From assembly GCF_011764565.1 (NCBI RefSeq), contig NZ_AP022871.1:2790320-2854319 (forward strand): DNA of 64,000 bases. Reading direction: 5' to 3'. This document shows, in pieces, positions 57,596 to 64,000 of this stretch. Within the stretch, counting starts at the first letter, position 1; every line of letters starts with the position of its first letter. The DNA comes from Phytohabitans suffuscus (lineage in GTDB: Bacteria; Actinomycetota; Actinomycetes; Mycobacteriales; Micromonosporaceae). The position numbers and the translations under genes are program-made. The notes beneath the pieces are model-generated. The model did no database searches and was not told the origin of the DNA. It was given only the letters and a program-made list of their open reading frames with translations.

Positions 57596-59004
57596 CTACC
57601 GCGGGATGTCCTCCAGCAGGTCGGTGACCACTTCAGCGATCGGTGACCGCTCCGAGCGGTTTAGTGTGACATGAGCGAAGATCGGGTGTCCTTTCAGGGC
57701 CTCGATCACCGCGGTGACACCGTCGTGCCGGCCGACCCGGAGGTTGTCGCGCTGGGCCACGTCGTGGGTGAGCACGACCCGCGAGCCCTGCCCGATCCGG
57801 GACAGGACGGTCAGCAGCACGCCCCGTTCGAGTGACTGCGCCTCGTCGACGATCACGAACGCGTCGTGCAGGCTGCGGCCGCGGATGTGGGTCAGCGGCA
57901 GCACTTCGAGCATGCCGCGGCCCATGACCTCTTCCATGACGTTCTCGTGCACCACCGCGCCGAGCGTGTCGAACACCGCCTGGGCCCACGGCGACATCTT
58001 CTCCGCCTCCGAGCCGGGCAGGTAGCCGAGCTCCTGGCCGCCGACCGCGTACAGCGGGCGGAAGACGATGACCTTCTTGTGCTTGCGCCGCTCCATCACG
58101 GCCTCCAGGCCGGCGCAGAGCGCCAGCGCGGACTTGCCGGTGCCGGCCCGGCCGCCGAGCGAGACGATGCCGATCGCGTCGTCCAGCAACAGGTCGAGCG
58201 CGATCCGCTGCTCGGCGGAGCGCCCGCGCAGGCCGAACGCCTCCCGGTCGCCGCGCACCAGGCGCATGGTCTTGTCGGGCAGCACCCGGCCCAGCGCCGA
58301 GCCGCGCGGAGAGTGCAGCACCAGGCCGGTGTGGCAGGGCAGGCTGGCGGCCTCGTCCACGTCGAGCGCCTCGCCCGCGTACAGCTGGTTGACCTGATCC
58401 TCGCCCAGTTCGAGGTCGGCCATGCCGGTCCAGGTGGGGTCGCTGGCCTGGCCGTGCCGGTACTCGTCGGCGTGCAGGCCGACGGACGCGGCCTTGACCC
58501 GCAGCGGCATGTCCTTGCTCACCAGCGTGACGTCACGCCCCTCGGCGACGAGCCCGAGGGCCACGGAGAGGATCCGGGCGTCGTTGGACTCGTTGCGGAA
58601 GCCCTGCGGCAGCACGGACGGGTCGGCGTGGTTGAGCTCCACTCGCAGGGTGCCGCCGAGGTCGTTGACCGGCAGCGGGGCGTCGAGGCGTCCGTGCTTG
58701 ACGCGCAGGTCGTCGAGCATCCGCAGGCACTGGCGGGCGAACCAGCCAAGCTCCGGATGGTGGCGCTTGCCCTCCAACTCGGAGATGACGACCAGGGGTA
58801 GGACCACTTCGTGCTCGTTGAAGCGGTAGAACGCCGCCGGGTCCGACAGCAGCACCGAGGTGTCCAGTACGTACGACTTTTCGGCCGGCTCCGCGGGTGC
58901 GGGCTCGGCCGAGGCGGCGGTACGGGTGGACTTCGAGCGGCGGCTGGGGGCGTGGCGGCTGGGTCCTGGTTGGTGGCCCGGGGGGCTGTACGGCGAGTCG
59001 TCAC
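57596..59004 (-). CDS. phoH: PIN domain-PhoH ATPase fusion (PhoH2), frameshifted near the N-terminus
   Basis: About 469 residues from GTG 59004 ([19 protein letters not shown]) if one base is restored at 58946-58950, which joins this start to [15 protein letters not shown] and [12 protein letters not shown] RNase domain (residues about 45-180) with Asp in [32 protein letters not shown] and LVSKDMPLR; PhoH ATPase (about 240-469) with Walker [14 protein letters not shown] and Walker [11 protein letters not shown]. Known PhoH2 proteins unwind and cut RNA. A longer in-frame reading exists upstream but runs through tandem repeats and is not credible. Confidence 0.88.
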
Positions 59005-59713
59005 AGGCCTGCTCCGGCGAGCGTGCACCCGGACCGCCCGCGATCCGCCTCGTCCGGTGCCCGGAGTCACGGGGTCGGATGCGAGGTCCCGTGGCGTAAA
59101 ACGCAAGGTCCCGGGCCGGCCGGATGGCTTGGGATGACCCCGCGCCATGGGTAGAAGCTAACCGGCGAAGGCCGGCTTGGGCTAGTACGTGACCGGCGGC
59201 GCGCCGTGACGAAGACCCTACGGCGCGCTGGAACCGGGACCACCGGCCCGCCGGTGGTCCCGGGGCTGATGAGGTCCGGACCGAGGAGCGAAGCGACGAG
59301 AACGGACCGAGTCGGCACCGGGGCCAAGCGCCAGCGAAGCGGCGCCAAACCAGCTCAGCCCCGGGGCTGATGAGGTCCGGCTCGACGAGCGAAGCGACGA
59401 GAACGGACCGAATTGGCATCCGGGGCCAAAGCGCCAGCGAAGCGGCGCCAACCAGCGCAGTCCCGGGGCTGATGAGGTCCGACTCAAGGAGCGAAGCGAC
59501 GAGAACGGACCGAGTCGGCATCCAGCGCCGCTGCTTCGGGCGGCTGGCGCCACGGTTTGGAGGCGCCGGCCCGCCCGACCCGAGGGCGGCTGCAACCCGG
59601 GGTCGGACGGGCCGGCTGGGAGGGGCCGACCAGGATGCGTGCCCCCTGCGCGCATCCCGGCCGGCGAGTCGCACGGCCACCGGTCTGGCCGCACGACCCC
59701 CTGAGGGAGCCGT
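59005..59713. other. Gene-free region with hairpins and tandem repeats
   Basis: Between phoH (minus) and the 59714 gene (minus). Holds two strong stems (GCGCGCCGT/ACGGCGCGC at about 59199-59228; 11-bp GGGACCACCGG/CCGGTGGTCCC at about 59236-59261), then 2.7 tandem units of about 102 bp. The rest (59530-59713) shows nothing distinct. Confidence 0.7.
59257..59525. repeat. Tandem repeat, ~102-bp unit, 2.7 copies
   Basis: Units begin at 59257, 59357 and 59460 with GTCCCGGGGCTGATGAGGTC-like sequence, and contain GAGCGAAGCGACGAGAACGG and GCCAGCGAAGCGGCGCCAA. The third unit stops about two-thirds through. Differences between units are point changes and 1-3 nt indels. All frames translate but none looks like a protein. 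Confidence 0.85.
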
Positions 59714-60016
59714 TCACCCCACGCGAGTGGAGTGCCTTCCGCCGTTGGACACGGCTCCCACGAATGAGGCGCTGGTGTACGTGGTTCCCTGCCGCACGAC
59801 CACGGGCCGGGCCGGCGGCTTGCCGTCCGCCGGTGCCTTGGCCGCCTGCGCCTCGCGGCGTCGCCGGTTCCATGCCCCGCGATCGCCGTCCAAATAGCCC
59901 TGTCGGTACCCGAACCGGTACCCGATGCGGTAGCTCAGCTGGCCGTGCAGCCGCCCAGCCGCGTAGCTCGATGATCCCAGCAGCACGACGAAGAACAGCG
60001 CGAAGAAGGGGCTCAT
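59714..60016 (-). CDS. Small single-span membrane protein, unknown
   Basis: 100 residues. N-terminal helix MSPFFALFFVVLLGSSSYAAG, then Tyr/Arg-rich LSYRIGYRFGYRQGYLDGDRGAW and a basic tail. ATGA overlap (60013-60016) with the upstream gene indicates a two-gene operon. Family unknown. Confidence 0.65.
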   Translation of the reverse strand: MSPFFALFFVVLLGSSSYAAGRLHGQLSYRIGYRFGYRQGYLDGDRGAWNRRRREAQAAKAPADGKPPARPVVVRQGTTYTSASFVGAVSNGGRHSTRVG

Positions 60017-60339
60017 GGATCAACCTCGGCATCCAGCAGCCGACTGATGTCCGTCATGCTCACCTCCTCGACGAGCTCCACGCTGATGCGGCAGCCACCG
60101 AGCACCACCTCTGCCACCGACGAACGGCGGATGTCGCCTCCCGCGTCGTACACCCGCACGCTCAGTTCGGGGCAGCCAAGGTGGGTCCGCCAGGAGTCCC
60201 ACTCGGCCCGGTTGCCTACGTTGAGGGACACGTAGCGGGAACCGCGGGCGAGATACAGCCGCCAGGGGGCACTCAGCCCGGCCGCGACACCCTCGGCGAT
60301 CAGCCCGAAGGCGTCCGCTCGTGTCTCAACCTCGGTCAT
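60013..60339 (-). CDS. Small soluble hypothetical protein
   Basis: 108 residues: RADAFGLIAEGVAAGLSAPW, LYLARGSRYVSLNVGNRAEWDSW, then ISVELVEEVSMTDISRLLD. Mixed alpha/beta, no family recognised. First gene of the pair and divergent from the HTH gene across the GTCAC-N6-GTGAC operators, so probably controlled by that regulator. Confidence 0.7.
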   Translation of the reverse strand: MTEVETRADAFGLIAEGVAAGLSAPWRLYLARGSRYVSLNVGNRAEWDSWRTHLGCPELSVRVYDAGGDIRRSSVAEVVLGGCRISVELVEEVSMTDISRLLDAEVDP

Positions 60340-60364
60340 CCGTTCCTCCGACCCCTTCTGCGTC

Positions 60365-60442
60365 TGTCACGCATGCGTGACACCTTTGACTACGATTCGT
60401 CCCAAGCACGTGACAGAGCGTACGGCGTCACATACGCGTGAC
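60365..60442. promoter_or_regulatory. Two GTCAC-N6-GTGAC operators between divergent genes
   Basis: TGTCACGCATGCGTGACA (60365-60382, perfect 18-bp palindrome) and GTCAC-ATACGC-GTGAC (60427-60442), centres 61 bp apart. An extra half site GTGAC lies at 60410-60414. The spacing and shared half sites suggest binding by one dimeric regulator, likely the HTH protein encoded at 60481. Confidence 0.7.
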
Positions 60443-60480
60443 AGCATCATCTTTTCGGCTGATATGTGCGAGACATACAG

Positions 60481-61056
60481 ATGACCTACCCTAGCGGCGT
60501 GGCACCCCTCAAGAGAAGGAAATACTGGGTACGCGATGGTGATGATCACCCGTCACATAGGCGGGACAGCGCCGAATCACGAGAAAGTGTGCCGGCGAAC
60601 TGGCCGTACCGTCACCCGGTGCCGGACACGCCTGGGCGAAAGATCGCTTTCGCCGCGTTCGTACGTAAAGCGATGGAAGACGCGCGGACGACCCGCGCCT
60701 GGACCGGTTCTGAGGTGGCCCGCCGCACCGGCGTGTCCCGCCAGACAATCAACCGGTGGGTGCGCGGCGAGTGGGCAAGTGACCCCGAGGCGGAGCGGGT
60801 CGTGGCCTTCTGCGAAGGGCTCGGCATCAACCCCACGGTGGCATTCGGCGTACTCGGCTGGGCCAACGCCGCCCCGACGCGTCCGGCACCCGCGGCACCG
60901 CCCATGGACCCCGATGTGGAGGCGCTGCTGCGGCGCCTCGTCGACCCCAACGTCTCCGACGCCGAGAAGTTCCACATCCGGGAGACCGTCCGGTACCTCG
61001 CCTACCGGCCGACCGTCCCCTCCGACTCCCGCAAAGGACGTAAAAGGGCTAGCTAG
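60481..61056 (+). CDS. XRE-like helix-turn-helix regulator
   Basis: 191 residues from ATG 60481, or 145 from GTG 60619 (PDTPGRKIAFAAFVRKAM), where family-like sequence begins. HTH at WTGSEVARRTGVSRQTINRWVRGEW, then AERVVAFCEGLGINP and C-terminal helix VEALLRRLVDPNVSDAEKFHIRETVRYLAYRP. A TGATATG extended -10 about 12 nt before ATG 60481 fits a leaderless start. Likely autoregulator through the upstream palindromes. Confidence 0.8.
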   Translation: MTYPSGVAPLKRRKYWVRDGDDHPSHRRDSAESRESVPANWPYRHPVPDTPGRKIAFAAFVRKAMEDARTTRAWTGSEVARRTGVSRQTINRWVRGEWASDPEAERVVAFCEGLGINPTVAFGVLGWANAAPTRPAPAAPPMDPDVEALLRRLVDPNVSDAEKFHIRETVRYLAYRPTVPSDSRKGRKRAS

Positions 61057-61225
61057 GCGCGCCAAGTCTCCAAATGGCGAAAGAAGGCCGCCCTCGCTGT
61101 CGCAAAACTCTCCTGCGTTGGCGCGCGGCAGGCTACCGTCCACTTCGTACTGCTTGGGCTCGTCGTCGGCGGGGGACGGGACAAGGCCGAACACAGCCCT
61201 GCGGGACAAGAGGGAGGGGTCTTCC

Positions 61226-61618
61226 ATGCCCCTGAAGTGGACTGCGGTCGTCGTGGCGACCGTCGCGGTCAGCCTGTGCGTGACCGCCAACATCCTTGTC
61301 GACGTGCTGAGCACCCGACAAGTACCGGACGTGGTCAACCTGTTCGCGGTCGCGACCGCCGCGGTGACGACGGTGATCGCGGTGATGGCCGAGTTCTACC
61401 AGCGCGTCGACGACCGGCTCAGCGCGATGAGCGAGTTCCTGGTCGTTCGGCTCACCGAGCTCGGCGACCGCGCGGGCGACCGCAACAGCGGCTTCGTCGA
61501 GGGGTACCTGCTGGGCCAGGGCCAGGACGGACGGCCGTTCGGCCCGAACGACGACGGCAGCGTGGTTCCGCTCGGGTTCCGCTCGGGCCGGCGGGCCATG
61601 ACCGGCAGCGACGATTGA
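61226..61618 (+). CDS. Small membrane protein, unknown
   Basis: 130 residues from ATG 61226 with GAGGG ahead. Two hydrophobic segments (TAVVVATVAVSLCVTANILVDVL and VNLFAVATAAVTTVIAVMAEFY), then a hydrophilic tail. It follows the HTH gene by 169 bp in the same direction and could be its partner. Family unknown. Confidence 0.7.
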   Translation: MPLKWTAVVVATVAVSLCVTANILVDVLSTRQVPDVVNLFAVATAAVTTVIAVMAEFYQRVDDRLSAMSEFLVVRLTELGDRAGDRNSGFVEGYLLGQGQDGRPFGPNDDGSVVPLGFRSGRRAMTGSDD

Positions 61619-61669
61619 TCCTTACGCGACCGTCGAACGCCAGGTCGTTCATTCGGTACGCTGGCGCGC

Positions 61670-62497
61670 GTGCGGCCGAACGATGCGGGTAACCAGCGCC
61701 CGTCCCGTCCCCTGACCGCGGACCAGGCGTGGCAGATCACCACGGCCCGGGCCGCGGAGTGTGTGCTCTTCTTCGACTTCGACGGGGTGGTGGCACCGGT
61801 TGGCGACGACCCCACCGCGGTCCAGCCGGTGCCCGAGGTCATGGCCGCCATCGCCGGCCTGGCGGACACGGTCCGGCGGATCACGGTGGTCTCCGCGCGC
61901 CCGGTCGACTTCCTCCGCGAGCACTTCGGCCACCTGGCCGGCGTCGACCTCTACGGGCTCTACGGGCTGGAGCACAGCCACGGGTCCGGCGAGACGGTGA
62001 CCGAGCCGGCCGCGCTGCCGTGGGTGCCGGTGATGGCCGAGCTGGCCGACCGGGCCCGTGACGAGCTGCCCGAGGGCGCGCTGGTGGAGTACAAGCGGCT
62101 GTCGGTCGCCCTGCACTACCGCACCAGCCCGCACCTGGCCGAGCAGGTCGACGCGTGGGGCCGGGCCGAGGCCGAGCGGCTGGGGCTGCGCGTGCAGACC
62201 GGCCGCATGGTGATCGAGATCAAGCCTCCGGTCGACCGCGACAAGGGCATGGTCATCCGCGACGTGGCCTCCTCGGCCGGCTGCGCGTGGTACTTCGGCG
62301 ACGACGTGTCGGACATCAAGGCGTTCGACGCGCTGCGCGAGCTGGAGGCGTCTGACGAGCGCTTCTTCGGCATCTGCGTGGCGGTGGCCAACCCGGAGAC
62401 CGGTCAGGAGGTGGCCCGCGCCGCCGACCTGACCATCGACTCGCCGCAGGCGCTGGGCAAGTTTCTCGCCGAGGCGCTGCAGACGCTGCGCGCCTGA
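61670..62497 (+). CDS. otsB: Trehalose-6-phosphate phosphatase
   Basis: 275 residues from GTG 61670. HAD hydrolase: nucleophile motif FFDFDGVVAPV, motif II VVSARPVDFL, Lys region KPPVDRDKGMVI and metal motif WYFGDDVSDIKAF. GLYGLEHS is the trehalose-phosphatase cap signature. Makes trehalose from trehalose-6-phosphate; no otsA in the window. Convergent with uppS. Confidence 0.92.
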   Translation: MRPNDAGNQRPSRPLTADQAWQITTARAAECVLFFDFDGVVAPVGDDPTAVQPVPEVMAAIAGLADTVRRITVVSARPVDFLREHFGHLAGVDLYGLYGLEHSHGSGETVTEPAALPWVPVMAELADRARDELPEGALVEYKRLSVALHYRTSPHLAEQVDAWGRAEAERLGLRVQTGRMVIEIKPPVDRDKGMVIRDVASSAGCAWYFGDDVSDIKAFDALRELEASDERFFGICVAVANPETGQEVARAADLTIDSPQALGKFLAEALQTLRA

Positions 62498-62533
62498 GCG
62501 GCGGGCCGGCGCTGCGCGCGCTCGGTCAGGCGC
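62490..62533. terminator. Bidirectional terminator overlapping both stop codons
   Basis: GCGCCTGA (62490-62497, containing the otsB stop) pairs with TCAGGCGC (62526-62533, containing the complementary uppS stop). The loop is GC-rich with further dyads. Confidence 0.55.
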
Positions 62534-63293
62534 CGTAGCGGCGCTGGCGCTGGCCGTACGCCCGCAGGGCGCGGAGGAAGTCGATGTGGCGGAAGTCGGG
62601 CCAGTTCATGTCGCAGAAGTAGAACTCCGACTGCGCCGACTGCCACAGCAGAAAGCCGGACAGCCGCTGCTCGCCGCTGGTCCGGATGATCAGGTCGGGG
62701 TCGGGCTGGCCGCGCGTGTACAGGTGCTCGGCGATGTGCTCCACGTCGAGGACCTCGACCAGCTCCTCGATCGTGCCGCCGGCCTGCGCGTGGTCGCTCA
62801 GCAGCGACCGCACCGCGTCGGCGATCTCGCGCCGGCCACCGTAGCCGACCGCGAGGTTGACCTGCACGCCCGTACGGCCGACGGTGCGCTCCTGGGCCGC
62901 CTTGAGCGCGGTGGCGGTCTCCGCGGGGAGCACGTCGAGCGCGCCCACCACCCGCAGCTGCCACGGGTTGCCGTCTTCGGCGAGCTCGGTGACCAGGTCT
63001 TCGATGATCCGCAGGAGCGGCTCCAGCTCGCTCGCCGGGCGGCGCAGGTTGTCGGTGGCCAGCAGGTAGAGCGTGACGTGCGCGATGCTCGCCTGGTCGC
63101 ACCAGTCGAGCAGATGCTTGATCTTCACAGCGCCCATGCGGTGGCCGTCGTTGGGGTCGATGAACCCCATCTCCCTGGCCCAGCGCCGGTTGCCGTCGCA
63201 CATCACCCCGACGTGACCGGGCACCGGCTTGCCGGCCAGCTTCCTGGTCAGCCGCCGCTCGTACACCGAGTAGACAAGGCTCCGCAGATTCAC
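62526..63293 (-). CDS. uppS: Isoprenyl transferase (cis-prenyl diphosphate synthase)
   Basis: 255 residues. Signature VMCDGNRRWAREMG (catalytic Asp), HRMGAVKIKHLLDW, LYLLATDNLRRP, and C-terminal DLIIRTSGEQRLSGFLLWQSAQSEFYF. Makes short or long Z-polyprenyl diphosphates that carry cell-wall sugars; in actinobacteria two paralogues exist (Z-FPP and decaprenyl-PP synthase) and I cannot tell which this is. Uses isoprenoid units from the MEP pathway (ispH at 41.3 kb). Confidence 0.93.
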   Translation of the reverse strand: MNLRSLVYSVYERRLTRKLAGKPVPGHVGVMCDGNRRWAREMGFIDPNDGHRMGAVKIKHLLDWCDQASIAHVTLYLLATDNLRRPASELEPLLRIIEDLVTELAEDGNPWQLRVVGALDVLPAETATALKAAQERTVGRTGVQVNLAVGYGGRREIADAVRSLLSDHAQAGGTIEELVEVLDVEHIAEHLYTRGQPDPDLIIRTSGEQRLSGFLLWQSAQSEFYFCDMNWPDFRHIDFLRALRAYGQRQRRYGA

Positions 63294-63310
63294 CTTATGC
63301 AGAGTAGGGC

Positions 63311-64000
63311 TTAAGGGACCGATCCACTACCGAGCCTTCCGCTCGTTCGCCTTCCCGCGGCGAGCCCGATCCTGGCCAACGTACGGGCGTCCAGGAGCCC
63401 TTCGCCCAGCCCCAACTCGGCCAGCGTGTCGAAGACCCGGGCGTCCCGGGCGGCGGCGCCCACGGCGGCCTCGACCATCCGGCGGTTGCCGCCGAGCCAT
63501 GCCGCGGCCCGGCTGTGACGCAGATGACGGCCCAGCCGGCGGCGCAGCGCAGCGGTGTACCGCCCGGCGACCGGACCGCCCGCCGCGGCGGCCTCGCCGG
63601 CCAGCGTGCCGGAGAGCACCGCGTAGAAGATCCCCTCGCCGGTGAACGGGTTGATCAGCGAGAGGGCGTCGCCGGCGAGCACCATCCGGCCACGCCCCGG
63701 CGGCGGGCGGCGGGTGGACAGCGGCAGGTGATGCGCGCGCAGCCCGGTCACCGCGGCCGGATCCAGGCCGGGGAGCAGCGCGGCCATCCGCTCCGTCAGG
63801 TGGGCGCGGGTCAGCGGCCCGCCGCGCAGCACCTCGCCGTACCCGATGTTGGCCCGCCCGTCCCCGATCGGGAACGACCACGCGTAGGCCGGCCACCCCG
63901 TGCCCGACGTCACGATGAGCTGCTCGACGGCGGGGCGGGCGGGCGCGTACCCGCGCATGGCGATCGCGAGGTGGCCGTCCGGGTTGGGCGCGAACCCGAG
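63311..64000 (-). CDS. Geranylgeranyl-reductase-family FAD oxidoreductase, N-terminus beyond window
   Basis: At least 230 C-terminal residues. GWPAYAWSFPIGDGRANIGYGEVL and MVLAGDALSLINPFTGEGIFYAVLSG are the family's FAD-binding hallmarks. Reduces prenyl chains of lipids or quinones. Adjacent and co-directional to uppS (17 bp), so both may serve polyprenyl lipid synthesis. The FAD GxGxxG motif should lie past 64000. Confidence 0.85.
   Translation of the reverse strand, partial: LGFAPNPDGHLAIAMRGYAPARPAVEQLIVTSGTGWPAYAWSFPIGDGRANIGYGEVLRGGPLTRAHLTERMAALLPGLDPAAVTGLRAHHLPLSTRRPPPGRGRMVLAGDALSLINPFTGEGIFYAVLSGTLAGEAAAAGGPVAGRYTAALRRRLGRHLRHSRAAAWLGGNRRMVEAAVGAAARDARVFDTLAELGLGEGLLDARTLARIGLAAGRRTSGRLGSGSVP

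Noticed and set aside
59257..59525. CRISPR array
   Set aside because: Units are ~102 bp and directly adjacent without unique spacers; no cas genes.
59005..59680. 200-residue N-terminal extension of PhoH
   Set aside because: It translates tandem repeats and hairpins, and the PIN domain with a short leader from GTG 59004 explains the gene.

Overview
The window is high-GC DNA from a filamentous-type actinobacterium, most likely Micromonosporaceae. The family assignment is inference from remembered gene order and protein style; the mycothiol gene mshB, the FdxA-DapC pair, the Sdh1-type succinate dehydrogenase and DUF4245-glpX support Actinobacteria strongly. I recognise no rRNA, tRNA, CRISPR array, phage or complete insertion sequence.

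Layout. 1-4.8 kb: a disrupted secreted S8 protease and a membrane GGDEF/EAL c-di-GMP protein. 5-12 kb: dapC-fdxA, a GNAT enzyme, two small membrane proteins, mshB and an S9 peptidase. 12-17.8 kb: a complete oligopeptide/dipeptide ABC operon (oppDFCBA order). 18-25.9 kb: Uma2 nuclease, TldD/TldE pair and sdhCAB. 25.9-28.2 kb: Nudix and pterin-dehydratase-like genes, then a small accessory patch with HicAB and gene remnants. 28.2-34.9 kb: ychF, Ada-AlkA plus Ogt DNA repair, and a heterodimeric ABC exporter. 36-43.9 kb: valS, two membrane proteins, rmuC, ispH, xseA-xseB. 44-48.5 kb: a nitrogen-compound catabolic operon (GntR regulator, biuret-hydrolase-like enzyme, second cysteine hydrolase, NCS2-type permease, AtzH/HpxZ-like protein). 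48.5-53.4 kb: DUF4245, glpX, a phosphodiesterase and a ferredoxin-NADP reductase. 55-60.3 kb: rhomboid and trypsin-like proteases, a transglycosylase, PIN-PhoH, two small hypotheticals. 60.5-64 kb: an HTH regulator, a membrane protein, otsB, uppS and a geranylgeranyl-reductase-like gene that leaves the window.

Two things stand out. First, three gene-free islands (34.9-36.1, 50.1-51.5, 53.4-55.0 kb) are mosaics of related repeats: a ~290-bp module that begins at the stop codon of the upstream gene, six 48-bp palindromes, long inverted repeats, and a small MITE-like insertion flanked by a 10-bp duplication whose empty site is preserved in another island. A second, unrelated ~60-bp repeat family sits at the 3' ends of other genes. 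Second, about a dozen otherwise good genes (sdhA, sdhB, an S9 peptidase, an ABC exporter half, phoH and others) are each broken by loss of one base in a run of G or C. The uniform pattern suggests sequencing undercalls, so I annotate these as real genes with frameshifts.

Many genes are translationally coupled (ATGA overlaps in opp, the biuret-like operon, hicAB, alkA-ogt, tldD-tldE, sdhA-sdhB), and several start codons lie about 7 nt behind a -10-like element, suggesting leaderless mRNAs.
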